Source: an uncultured Poribacteria bacterium | Lineage (GTDB): Bacteria; Poribacteria; WGA-4E; WGA-3G | Length of the DNA: 64,000 nucleotides | Direction of reading: 5' to 3' | NCBI GenBank assembly: GCA_951828515.1 | Contig: OX639992.1 | Span: 1,478,439 to 1,542,438 of the forward strand | Shown: one piece after another, positions 36,011 to 44,809 of the stretch | Layout: each line of letters begins with the position of its first letter | Position numbering within the stretch: the first letter of the stretch is position 1 | Made by a program: the position numbers and the translations under genes | Notes under the pieces: model-generated | Told to the model about the DNA's origin: nothing | Seen by the model: the letters and a program-made list of their open reading frames with translations, nothing else | Databases searched by the model: none

Positions 36011-38347
36011 CTATTGGTTTGTGGATTTGCCCTTGAGTGCTTCCACTACAAGCGGTTCTAAATCTTCACCTCTCGCCTTATGCGAAATTAATTTGCCATC
36101 TCTGTCAATAAGCCACGGTGCTGGGACACCCGTAATTTCATACTGCTGTGCGAGTGGATCGTCCTTCCATACTGCACCACTGCAAATCTGTCGCCACTGG
36201 ATATCGTTCTCTTTAAGGTAGTCCCGCAGTGCCGCTTCCTCATCATCAAGACTGACACCGATGATGTCAAACCCCTGGTCCTTATAGGTATTATAGACTC
36301 TTTTGAGATTCGGCATTTCGTCAATGCAGAAACCACACCACACTCCCCAAAAGTCGAGCAAGACAACTTTTCCACGATAGCCCTGAAGCGAAATCGGATT
36401 CCCATCAAGGTCGGTTGCTGAAAAGTCTGTCACAGGTTTTCCCCACAATTCGTACTTGGGATCAGCCTTGCGGTCATACACGTCGGCGAGTTCAATATTT
36501 CCTAACTTCCTATGAATGTAAGCAAGTCTCCAGAGGATAGGTTCCGCGTCTGGATGCTGCTGCTCCGCCTCCTTAAAAATCTCAAGCAGATCCTCATATC
36601 GCTCGGTCCTCACAAGCACATCAAACAGCACTCGATAAGAATCAAGGTCTGTTGTCATGTGTGACTTGAGACGCGCAATGAGGGCATTTGCAGATTGTTC
36701 GTTTCCTACTTTGGTATAGAGTCCGACAAGCCGTGGATAGATCTCAAAGAAACGAGGGTCATCCGGGTGTCGCTCAAGTGCCTCTTCAAAAGCAGCGATA
36801 GCCGCTTCGTGGCTACCATACATATCTTCTGGCGTGAATTCCCAAACATGAGATGAAGGATATACCTTAAAGGAAAAACTTAAATTTAGGCAGTCAAAGG
36901 GTTGATTTTCATGATGCCGACAACGGACAAGCGGTATGGCATCACCATACACTTCGCGTTGTTGAGCTTTCTCCTCTCGGTATTCGGGGTGGAACTGGTA
37001 GCCATAACTCACGGGCATTTTTGGGTCTGCATTGTGAGAAAAGATTGGCTTGCCACTCCCTTCATCTGCCGGACACAACAGGCTTGCATTTGACAGATAT
37101 TTCGGATGAAGCTCCGAGAGCCACTCAGGAAAATTACCGTGTTCTTTCTTATAGGTTTCAATCGCCTTGCCAATTTCGACCAGATGTTGCTTGCAGATTC
37201 CAATGTTTTTGTCAGCCTGCGATGGCTTTGTAGTTTCATCAGAACGATTCTCGTTCGGTATTGATTGAGACATGGATACCTCCTGAATTTGCTGGTTGAG
37301 TGTTTCCTCTGGGTTAACCGCTTGTGCCAAACGTATGGCACCCATCGGGACGGCAAAACAGATGAAGACGAGCAGTCCAATTCCCGCGGTAACTTTCGTC
37401 ACAGGATGCCGATTCAGATTTTTGGCGAGAACAGTTCGGAGTCGTCCTTCAATCTTTGAAGAACGCGCTATCGCCACAGCCGCTCTCGAAGTCACCTTTG
37501 CAATTTTCACGTTGCGTGTAATATCAAGCAGATGTTGCGCGTAGTCGGTTGATCGATACCCAGCGTTTAGTACATGGTCGTCGCATGCTTGCTCTGCTTC
37601 TATCCGCATCCGATACGTCGCAAACCACACAAGCGGATTGAACCAGTAGACTGCGCACGTTGTCTGTGCAATCGTTTGCACCACCCAATCCCATCGTTTG
37701 ATATGCGCCAATTCGTGGAGCAGAACAGCACGGAGCCGCTCAATTTGCCAATGATTTGCATCAACCGGTAGCAAAATCACAGGATGTAAAAAACCCCACA
37801 CCATCGGTACTGTCATCCTGTTGCTGAGACGGACACTGGCGCGTCGACTCCAATTAGATCGTAACTCCTCGGCAGCACGGCTAAAGTTGCTACCACGAGC
37901 AGAGATATGCCAGACAGCGCCGATTCCGACAACCAAACGGATAAGAAGAAACAGACCGACCCCTGTCCAGACTATTGCTATCCAGTCAGTCCAATATAGT
38001 GTAGTAAAGGGAGCACTCTGATCGGTCCCGGGATCGGGTTGCGGTGGCGTCAATGTAATTGGTATAGACGACACCGACTCTGTTGACAATTGGATCGGTG
38101 CCCTTGAAACGGGTATTTCCGGGAGGATATCGAGTTCCCACTTTGGGAGCACGAGCGAAAGCAGCGGGATGATGAGGCATCCGACGATCGCCATGCTCCA
38201 GACGAAACCGCGCATCGCCGCCGATCTGCGACGGAGGCAGAACGCGAATACACCCGCAACGGCGAAAATCACGAAACTTTTCATCGTCGTGTCCGCGAGA
38301 AATTTCAGCAATGGGTCTGCATAGAGTGCCTCAACAAATCGGATCAT
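36011..38347 (-). CDS. BlaR1/M56-family sensor peptidase fused to TPR and TlpA-like thioredoxin domains
   Basis: 778 residues. The N-terminal M56 (BlaR1/MecR1) part has four predicted membrane helices (about 24-38, 50-66, 119-146, 321-338) and the zinc site HELAH (211-215) with Glu251 in RIEAEQACDD. A linker resembling pseudopilin-like (DUF1559) segments follows (ICKQHLVEIGKAIETYKKEH, CPADEG), then TPRs, and a TlpA-like thioredoxin with WCGFC (Cys671, Cys674). It replaces the usual beta-lactam-binding sensor domain. It overlaps the blaI-like gene by 4 bp (ATGA). Probably senses periplasmic redox or envelope state and cleaves the repressor. Confidence 0.88.
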   Translation of the reverse strand: MIRFVEALYADPLLKFLADTTMKSFVIFAVAGVFAFCLRRRSAAMRGFVWSMAIVGCLIIPLLSLVLPKWELDILPEIPVSRAPIQLSTESVSSIPITLTPPQPDPGTDQSAPFTTLYWTDWIAIVWTGVGLFLLIRLVVGIGAVWHISARGSNFSRAAEELRSNWSRRASVRLSNRMTVPMVWGFLHPVILLPVDANHWQIERLRAVLLHELAHIKRWDWVVQTIAQTTCAVYWFNPLVWFATYRMRIEAEQACDDHVLNAGYRSTDYAQHLLDITRNVKIAKVTSRAAVAIARSSKIEGRLRTVLAKNLNRHPVTKVTAGIGLLVFICFAVPMGAIRLAQAVNPEETLNQQIQEVSMSQSIPNENRSDETTKPSQADKNIGICKQHLVEIGKAIETYKKEHGNFPEWLSELHPKYLSNASLLCPADEGSGKPIFSHNADPKMPVSYGYQFHPEYREEKAQQREVYGDAIPLVRCRHHENQPFDCLNLSFSFKVYPSSHVWEFTPEDMYGSHEAAIAAFEEALERHPDDPRFFEIYPRLVGLYTKVGNEQSANALIARLKSHMTTDLDSYRVLFDVLVRTERYEDLLEIFKEAEQQHPDAEPILWRLAYIHRKLGNIELADVYDRKADPKYELWGKPVTDFSATDLDGNPISLQGYRGKVVLLDFWGVWCGFCIDEMPNLKRVYNTYKDQGFDIIGVSLDDEEAALRDYLKENDIQWRQICSGAVWKDDPLAQQYEITGVPAPWLIDRDGKLISHKARGEDLEPLVVEALKGKSTNQ

Positions 38348-38733
38348 GATGAAGGGTCTCCTTTTTTCGCTTGCTCAATGAGTTGGCTTAAACGGTCAAG
38401 CTCCTCATCCGAGAGATCAGCGTCGGAAATCAATGTCATGACCGTCTTCTCAATGGACTTATCAAAAAACGTCTGAAAAATCTGTTTGAGTGCGGAACGT
38501 CCCGCCAGATGGCGTGGTTGCATCGGACGGTAGATGTAGCGTCTGCCTTTTTTCTCGTGGGTGAGATACCCCTTCTCCTCCAAAATCCGCAACAGTGCTC
38601 GAACTGTAGAGTAACTTGGTGGGTCGGGAAGGTCTTCAAGAACATCGGCAACGGAAACGCGACCGCGTTGGTAGACAATATCCATGATTTGACGCTCCCG
38701 GCGACTCAGTTTGATGTTTCGGTAATCTTCCAT
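38344..38733 (-). CDS. BlaI/MecI-family transcriptional repressor
   Basis: 129 residues. Winged-helix domain LSRRERQIMDIVYQRGRVSV, then YSTVRALLRILEEKGYLTHE, with the C-terminal helical dimerisation region (SALKQIFQTFFDKSIEKTVM). AGAGGTGACAAA precedes ATG 38733. It overlaps the M56 gene, the classic repressor-sensor pair. Two inverted repeats in its promoter are likely its own operators. Confidence 0.93.
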   Translation of the reverse strand: MEDYRNIKLSRRERQIMDIVYQRGRVSVADVLEDLPDPPSYSTVRALLRILEEKGYLTHEKKGRRYIYRPMQPRHLAGRSALKQIFQTFFDKSIEKTVMTLISDADLSDEELDRLSQLIEQAKKGDPSS

Positions 38734-38755
38734 TTTGTCACCTCTTTTGGTGGTG

Positions 38756-38814
38756 TGCTAATATTTTAGCATTTAGAAGAAATTGTGTCAAGTAAAAATG
38801 CTAAAAATTTAGCA
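38756..38814 (-). promoter_or_regulatory. Sigma-70-type promoter of blaI-like gene with two operators
   Basis: On the minus strand TTGACA (38791-38786) and TAAAAT (38768-38763) are separated by exactly 17 bases. TGCTAATATTTTAGCA (38756-38771) covers the -10 region and TGCTAAAAATTTAGCA (38799-38814) lies just upstream of the -35; both are TGCTAA-N4-TTAGCA palindromes, centres 43 bp apart, about four helical turns. This fits co-operative autorepression. Confidence 0.8.
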
Positions 38815-39015
38815 TAAATTAATGGAAGTCCGATTTAAATACGACTAAAGTTTGAATAATTTCGGTGAGACTCAGGACACGCAGGCTCGATTTACGCAAT
38901 AGATTATGTCAGCGGTCTTCGAATAAATATGACTTGACTCGAAAAGAAAAACACTACGTATAAGTGTCGGGTAAGAAAACATGACAAAGAATTTGAATAA
39001 GAAAGATACCAAATC

Positions 39016-40446
39016 TTAGACTTCAACGCGCACAAAAGCGAGATACGCACCCGCGAACAATACTGCAAAAAATAGGAGTAATAACAGAATGTCCGTAGCT
39101 GCAGCGGTGTAGGCACCCCTGAAACTGATGTGATCTTCAAATTTTGGAATTGATTCAAAGCGCACTGGCTTTTGTGAGGTGCCCTCCTTGGAACCGATTG
39201 CGTGTGGACTCTCTGAATCCGCATGATCGGTTTCGATGAGAAACGCCATGAATTCATCGGCATATCGGCGCACTTGCTTCAAGAATTGAACATGCCGTGT
39301 GAAACCGGTCCCAGCAAGAGATTCAATGGCGTATCGGACACTTGACGCAGGCGATATACGGGTTATGGATCTCGCGAGTCGAATTTGAGCAATTTGAGCG
39401 TCTAAGTGCTCCTCGTTCAATCTCTCGTTGTCTCTTGCATCCTCAGTGAGGTATTTCGACCACAATAATGTTCCCTCCGTTGCTGGAATCTCTCGCGAAG
39501 GTATTTTGCGCCCAAGTTCGTCGTACTGTTGATAAAAATTGTTGGACAGATGCTGCCGACGGGCGGCGAGTTCGTTACGGGTCATTGTCGGTTGTAAGCC
39601 ACTGGTAAGCGCGCCGGTTGTAGAGGGCAGCAGGACGACCCAAACAACCCAAATTAGTAAGAGAATCGTGAGACTCGATGACGAATTGCTCACGCGAGAG
39701 GATATGAGTAGCCCCAGTCCAAGGAAGATTGACACGTAAACAAAAGCGATGCAGATAATGACTCCCAATCGTCCGCACTCGCTTGCTCCCAGTGGAATAC
39801 TTCCCGACGTATAAAGTAGAAAAAGGTTAATTAACGCGGCAATTAAAAAAGGGATACTGATAGTTAGCAATGCTGCCAGAAACTTGCTTACCAATACGGT
39901 GCTGCGTGAAACACTATTGGAGAGTGTCAAGCGCAAGGTGCCTCGTTCTCGGTCCGAAGATATCGCGTCGAAAGTAAATAGGATGGCAATCAAACTCAGC
40001 ACGATAGAGACGATAGTATTCCAATCAACATTTGTATAATCCGGCATAATATTCCATAGGTTTGGATCGGATTGCGGGTATTCCATTCGCCATAGCGTTC
40101 TGATTGAAAAACGACTCGATATTAAGAACAGACCTCTGCCAACTCCGTCAGCGGATTCAGGTATAAATGTTTCACCACCGTCCGCACAAAAGGAGAGTGG
40201 AGAAGATTTTTTATAGAGCCTGCCGGGTCCTTCCGTAAATAGGTTATAAACACTGTCCGCGTTGGATCTCATTTTATCCAAAGACGCTGAAACCTTTTTT
40301 TGATATGCCGTTGATTGCGCCTCGTATTCGCCAAGATACCCAATTGCGTTGACGAGCATCAGTGCGATAAACAATACCGTTGTAAAGGCAAATCGCAGAC
40401 TGTTCAGATGGTCGTAAAGTTCACGCTTTGTAATGTGCCAAATCAT
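39016..40446 (-). CDS. ABC-2-type transporter permease
   Basis: 476 residues from ATG 40446, where MIWHITKRELYDHLNSLRFA is the usual permease start. The frame is open to 40485, but that part is CTGAC-type repeat; neither start has a clear Shine-Dalgarno sequence. One N-terminal membrane helix, a ~110-residue extracytoplasmic loop, a cluster of about five helices (IVSIVLSLIAILFTFDAISS, FLAALLTISIPFLIAALINL, LTILLLIWVVWVVLLPSTTG), a second soluble loop and a final helix (DILLLLLFFAVLFAGAYLAF). The DAISSDRERGTLRL motif is typical of ABC-2 permeases. Pairs with the next gene; no ATPase gene is adjacent. Confidence 0.85.
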   Translation of the reverse strand: MIWHITKRELYDHLNSLRFAFTTVLFIALMLVNAIGYLGEYEAQSTAYQKKVSASLDKMRSNADSVYNLFTEGPGRLYKKSSPLSFCADGGETFIPESADGVGRGLFLISSRFSIRTLWRMEYPQSDPNLWNIMPDYTNVDWNTIVSIVLSLIAILFTFDAISSDRERGTLRLTLSNSVSRSTVLVSKFLAALLTISIPFLIAALINLFLLYTSGSIPLGASECGRLGVIICIAFVYVSIFLGLGLLISSRVSNSSSSLTILLLIWVVWVVLLPSTTGALTSGLQPTMTRNELAARRQHLSNNFYQQYDELGRKIPSREIPATEGTLLWSKYLTEDARDNERLNEEHLDAQIAQIRLARSITRISPASSVRYAIESLAGTGFTRHVQFLKQVRRYADEFMAFLIETDHADSESPHAIGSKEGTSQKPVRFESIPKFEDHISFRGAYTAAATDILLLLLFFAVLFAGAYLAFVRVEV

Positions 40447-40532
40447 TTTATTAGTTGTCGGTTGTCGGCTATCGGCTGTCAGCAAGAATGGCTGTAGGTT
40501 TCTTTGCCGACTGCTGATTGCTGAGTGCTAAT
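40447..40532. repeat. CTGAC-type interspersed repeat between permease genes
   Basis: GTCGGCTATCGGCTGTCAGC at the left and GACTGCTGATTGCTGAGTGC at the right form a long imperfect hairpin around GGTTTCTTTGCC. It fills the whole gap between two co-oriented permease genes and displaces the RBS of the downstream one. Confidence 0.6.
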
Positions 40533-42044
40533 TTATACTTCTTGCCGCACGAAGATTAAAAATGTTGTCATAAACAGCACAACGTTAATGAGTAGCAGAC
40601 ACGCAATGTCACCGCTTGCGTGCTGTATGCCCTTCCATATATCCCTCCGACGATAAGAAAACCGTGGTAAATCGTTCCAATCGACTTCTCCTTGGTCAAC
40701 AGCGAACCATTTCCGAGAAGAAAAAGCCTTCTTATCATAGAAATAATCGATAATCGTTTGCCGATACCGCTGGACTGCTGTGATAAAATCCTCAATACCG
40801 TGGAAATCTGTTCCTGCCCACGCCTCGGTTGCGAAGTCATACATCGCTGTCGGTGAGAAACGCATCAGATTTTTCGCCACATTCGCTTTGTGAACGTAGA
40901 CTTGATCCAAAGCTTTTTGTCGAATTTGCCACGTCCTTTCTGCTGCGCGAATTCGTCGCGGCTCCGAGAATTGAAAGTAAGCTTTGACATGAGGCATCAG
41001 GGGTTCTGCCTCTGGCTTGATGCGAATACTGCGAATTTCTGCCTTAGAATACTTGAGCGTCGTCGGATCTGAAATATGAGGAGCCCCCCAACTTCCTGAA
41101 TAAAGTATATTGTCATTCAAGTCTTCCCCTTCAATTGCATCGTTCCTTAAAAAATCCATTCGCTCTCTTTCAAAACTTTCCCAGATCTGCTCAATTTCAC
41201 GATAAGAGGATTTCAATTGAGAAGGGGTCTGCCAAAGCCGATTGACCGAGAATACAATGAGACTTGGATAGATAAGGACCAGGGTGCTCCATATCACCAT
41301 TGACACCATGAGGGCAGTCGCGGTTCGGCGTGTGATTGCCGAGATTAACAATCCTATAAGATAAAAAGCGGAGAGATATATGATTGAGGTAAGTAAAATA
41401 CCACCAATCCGGAGCCAATCATCTCCCGTGAGCAAAATCGACCCAGATACAGAAAATAGCATGAGTGCGAGTAGCAAACTCATGACTACAGGAAGCGTCA
41501 GACAAGTCAGCGCACTGATATACTTTGCCAGCAGAATAACGGGACGACTGACGGGGTTTGCCATCGTCAAACGGAGCGTGCCTGCTTCCCGTTCCCCAGC
41601 GATTGCATCGTGGGCGAAAAGCAGTGCCAGTAAACTGAGAATTACCTGAAAAATCAGAACTAAATCGACGCTGGAAAACAGGTTGAGGAAAGGATTATCG
41701 GCACTGTGTGATAGGGTATCCCAAAGGGTTGGAACAAGGGTATGCCTGACAGTGATAGAGTTGCCGATCCGTCGATCTAAACCTGCATTGAAAATGCTCA
41801 GTGGGTTGGGGGGTCGGTCTATGCGAATTCCTCCATCTATCTCCGAATAAGTCCTTGTTCTTCTTAAAAACCTCTGACGGTGTTCCTTCACTGCGGTATC
41901 GTAACTGGTCAGACGGCGTTCGTAATCGGCAATTAAGACAACGGTATTCGCAACCACCAACGACAGTGTAACGACCATCGCAACGAGAAACCGAAAGGTC
42001 ATAAGGTTGGCGAGCAATTCTCGCCGAACGAGAATCAGAAACAT
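40533..42044 (-). CDS. ABC-2-type transporter permease
   Basis: 503 residues with the same architecture as its neighbour: start MFLILVRRELLANLMTFRFL, membrane helix (VAMVVTLSLVVANTVVLIAD), soluble loop, helices (DLVLIFQVILSLLALLFAHD, YISALTCLTLPVVMSLLLAL, ALMVSMVIWSTLVLIYPSLI), second loop and a last helix (IACLLLINVVLFMTTFLIFV). The motif HDAIAGEREAGTLRL matches the neighbour. AGGTGG precedes ATG 42044, only 11 bp after the stop of the sigma-factor fusion, so the three genes look like one operon. The transported substrate is unknown. Confidence 0.87.
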   Translation of the reverse strand: MFLILVRRELLANLMTFRFLVAMVVTLSLVVANTVVLIADYERRLTSYDTAVKEHRQRFLRRTRTYSEIDGGIRIDRPPNPLSIFNAGLDRRIGNSITVRHTLVPTLWDTLSHSADNPFLNLFSSVDLVLIFQVILSLLALLFAHDAIAGEREAGTLRLTMANPVSRPVILLAKYISALTCLTLPVVMSLLLALMLFSVSGSILLTGDDWLRIGGILLTSIIYLSAFYLIGLLISAITRRTATALMVSMVIWSTLVLIYPSLIVFSVNRLWQTPSQLKSSYREIEQIWESFERERMDFLRNDAIEGEDLNDNILYSGSWGAPHISDPTTLKYSKAEIRSIRIKPEAEPLMPHVKAYFQFSEPRRIRAAERTWQIRQKALDQVYVHKANVAKNLMRFSPTAMYDFATEAWAGTDFHGIEDFITAVQRYRQTIIDYFYDKKAFSSRKWFAVDQGEVDWNDLPRFSYRRRDIWKGIQHASGDIACLLLINVVLFMTTFLIFVRQEV

Positions 42045-42055
42045 GGTATTACCAC

Positions 42056-44134
42056 CTAATCCGACAGGAGTGCTTCAATCATCCAAATTAACGGCTGACC
42101 GCCGATGAGATCCAGACCTATAAAACTATACTGCCAATTTCCGTCTTTATCAATCAAGATAAAAGAAGGGATTCTTTCAATCTGATACGTCTTCTTCACC
42201 TGCCGATGCGGGTCAAGTAGAACGGGCCAGGGGGGTTGATACTGCTCTAAAAACTCCCGAACTTTTTGAGGGGCTTCACCATCAGTGATGCTCCAGATGA
42301 CGACATCATCAACGTTGCTGAATCGCTCGTAGACCCCTTCAACTTCCGGAATCACTATGTCGCCCCCATACAATGAGACTCCAACATCAAGCAACACAAC
42401 CTTACCAGACATCACCGATAATGTGTAGGTCTCACCTTTCAACGTTTTCAAACGAAAATCCGTTGCTTTCTTATTCAATCCGTTGCCGATGAGTTTCTGA
42501 CGGATCTTTTTAAGATCAGCATCTTCTCGAATCCGGTATTCCGCTTCAGTGTCCTTGAGGAAAGTCTCAAGCGCATCGGTAGTTTCTCCGCGTTTTATTT
42601 GACGATAGAGGCGTTCCAAGCCCTTCCGACTTTCCACCCGAGGCATAGGCACAAAGTGTGGGTCGGCGAAGTCATAGTAATGCCTTACCTTCTCAAGGCG
42701 AGGCATAGGGGCAAAATATGCATCGGCGTAGTAACGCCTCGCTTTCTCATAGTCTCCCATTCCTTCCGCTGACCGTCCCAACATATAGAAGTAATTTATG
42801 CTATCCTCATTGAATCTTGCCCAGAGGGATTCCAAATAATCTGGAGCGTTTGCGACAAGCCCAGCATGCGATTCTCTCCATCGTTCTTGCTGGAGGTAGA
42901 TTTCACAGCGCAAGCGCGAGATGTTCTTGTGCTCATCTTCGACAGATCCGTTGTTGTTTTCAACAAGCCACTTCTGTTCTTCTTCCTCTCCTAATCGGAT
43001 TTCAGCGCGCTCTAAAGTTTCCAACGCTTTGTCCAATCGGTTGTTAAACTTCAGTCGATATTTAACCGCTGCGGTATAAGCCCAACCGAACCACTGCTGT
43101 GTCTCCTGGCAATAAGAGAGATGTGTCTTCAAACATCCGTCAATAAGTTCATTAAGCTTGTCATCATTCGCCAGAGAACGATCCGCTTCTGCTAACCGTA
43201 GTAGTTCTTTATACGCTGACCAATACCAGGATAATATTGGGGCGTTCGAGACAGTAAATTCATCAATGACACGCTGATTATAGTGCCATTTTTGATGGGC
43301 ATCTTCGCTCCGTTCAGCTAACCCAAACAACGCTGCCAGATAAACTTCGGTTTTAGGGTGCTGTAACATCTTACCAAACAGACTGTCAGGGACATTCTTT
43401 GCACGACCCGGAAGTTCCATATATCCCCAGTAGACAGTGTTTAACAACTCCTGAGTTTCTGGATGTTTCCTCAGCAGCGTTTCGATTTCAGGGAGAACCT
43501 TCTTCCTTGCGTCCTCCTCTGAAAACGTTTCGGCTATGCGTCTCCATCGAGAATGATAACTTTCTAAATCCACAATCAATCCCTCCTGATCCACCTGTAA
43601 ACGCTTTCGCGCTCGATGCAGCCGACTCCTAATCGTGTTCACGGGTACATCTAAGAATTCGCCAATTTCCTTTGCTGGCATTTCACCGAGATAGTAAAGC
43701 GTCATCACCGTGCGTTCACCCTCCGGCAGTTTTTCCAGAAGTTTTTCGACGATTTCATAACGACGTTCGGTCGCTTCTGATTCTCGCTGTTCCGATACAT
43801 ACCGCTCATAGGTTAAGTTATCTATTTCTTTCACAGATGCGTCATTCAGTGATTGCAGCGCAGGTCTTTGTTTTCGCATCCAAGCAATACATAGCCGATT
43901 CGCAATGACATAGACCCATCCAGCAAATTGATTGGGATCTCTGAGTGTCGAAAGTTTTTCGTATGCCTGGAGGAAGGTGTCTTGTGTAATTTCTTCAGCA
44001 TAGTGAAAATCTCCGATCTTCCGCCACACAAGGGCATGAACGCTTTTTTGATACTTCCGGACTAAAGTGTTGAATGCTTCGCTGTCGCCTGACAAAACTT
44101 TGCGAATCAACTGAACATCATCTTCTCTTTCCAC
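42056..44134 (-). CDS. ECF sigma factor fused to TPR-like and degenerate thioredoxin domains
   Basis: 692 residues. Sigma-2 (about 15-85) has ALVWRKIGDFHYAEEITQDT; sigma-4 (about 126-180) has RTVMTLYYLGEMPAKEIGEF and VNTIRSRLHRARKRL. About 330 residues of helical TPR-like repeats follow, then a TlpA-like thioredoxin fold (GKVVLLDVGVSLYGGDIVIP, PWPVLLDPHRQVKKTYQIER, IPSFILIDKDGNWQYSFIG) with no CxxC. No membrane helix is seen, so it should be cytoplasmic. The start is GTG 44134 with GGAGGG six bases upstream. It leads an operon with two ABC permeases, which it may regulate. Confidence 0.88.
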   Translation of the reverse strand: MEREDDVQLIRKVLSGDSEAFNTLVRKYQKSVHALVWRKIGDFHYAEEITQDTFLQAYEKLSTLRDPNQFAGWVYVIANRLCIAWMRKQRPALQSLNDASVKEIDNLTYERYVSEQRESEATERRYEIVEKLLEKLPEGERTVMTLYYLGEMPAKEIGEFLDVPVNTIRSRLHRARKRLQVDQEGLIVDLESYHSRWRRIAETFSEEDARKKVLPEIETLLRKHPETQELLNTVYWGYMELPGRAKNVPDSLFGKMLQHPKTEVYLAALFGLAERSEDAHQKWHYNQRVIDEFTVSNAPILSWYWSAYKELLRLAEADRSLANDDKLNELIDGCLKTHLSYCQETQQWFGWAYTAAVKYRLKFNNRLDKALETLERAEIRLGEEEEQKWLVENNNGSVEDEHKNISRLRCEIYLQQERWRESHAGLVANAPDYLESLWARFNEDSINYFYMLGRSAEGMGDYEKARRYYADAYFAPMPRLEKVRHYYDFADPHFVPMPRVESRKGLERLYRQIKRGETTDALETFLKDTEAEYRIREDADLKKIRQKLIGNGLNKKATDFRLKTLKGETYTLSVMSGKVVLLDVGVSLYGGDIVIPEVEGVYERFSNVDDVVIWSITDGEAPQKVREFLEQYQPPWPVLLDPHRQVKKTYQIERIPSFILIDKDGNWQYSFIGLDLIGGQPLIWMIEALLSD

Positions 44135-44157
44135 GCGAGTCCCTCCTACGAAATAAA

Positions 44158-44423
44158 TACAGTAAAACCCGTAATTACTTATACACTAAAAGATGGGCGA
44201 GGATACTTATAGTAGAACCTGTAATTACGTATACACCCATAGGAGAAGAGTCGGGAATCGGAGTTCCCTCCTACAGCGGGCCGGAAGCAGGGCGCGGGTT
44301 TCCCAAAATGTAAACTTATTTTCGGATTTTACTATAAAGGAAACACCCCAGCAAAAACACCCTCGTCAGCGGGGGTGGGGTGTTTGTTCCCTGACGAACT
44401 GTAAACATATGGATTTTACTATA
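44158..44423. mobile_element. Nested pair of MITE-like elements
   Basis: An outer element begins TACAGTAAAACCCGTAATTA at 44158 and ends GGATTTTACTATA at 44423. It is interrupted at 44209-44336 by a complete 128-bp inner element (TATAGTAGAACC to TTTTACTATA) carrying the 30-mer word AGTCGGGAATCGGAGTTCCC. Joining 44158-44208 to 44337-44423 gives a 138-bp element of the usual plan. The inner one matches 22669-22797. Confidence 0.7.
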
Positions 44424-44558
44424 AACAATGCGATACTGTTCACACTATCACGCTATTGTAGTGTTAAGACGCGATTTTGGACAGGAAACATTGCATTACA
44501 TGAAAAAAAATTGGATTTTTTAGGAATTATGCTGAGGAAATTGTTGTTGGGGAAGAAT

Positions 44559-44675
44559 TATAGTAAGACCCATAATTAAGTTTACACTCTATAATGCGGC
44601 GAGGTTAGGAAACCTCGTCAGCAATGTGGGTTTTGTGTTTTCAAGAACGTGCAAGTATTTTCGGGCTTTACTATA
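44559..44675. mobile_element. MITE-like element, 117 bp
   Basis: Ends TATAGTAAGACCCATAATTA and CGGGCTTTACTATA; interior GGCGAGGTTAGGAAACCTCG. Same family as 19293-19428, but lacking the GGGGGAAACGCCC insert of that copy. The remaining bases of the gap 44135-44809 are covered by the nested pair and a terminator-like hairpin. Confidence 0.7.
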
Positions 44676-44727
44676 ATTGGGCTTTATGTTCAGGCCGCTG
44701 GGAAGCGAACTGGGTTGCAATATGTAA

Positions 44728-44766
44728 GGGCTGTTTAGCCACCGTTAGAGGGTAACCAAACAGCCC
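44728..44766. terminator. Terminator-like inverted repeat downstream of the DUF4159 gene
   Basis: GGGCTGTTT (44728-44736) pairs with AAACAGCCC (44758-44766) around a 21-base loop. It lies about 45 bases past the stop of the minus-strand DUF4159 gene. No long T-tract follows. Confidence 0.45.
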
Positions 44767-44809
44767 CAACAAAGTGCGAGGTTAAAAACCGCGCTTAGAT
44801 ACAAAAATC

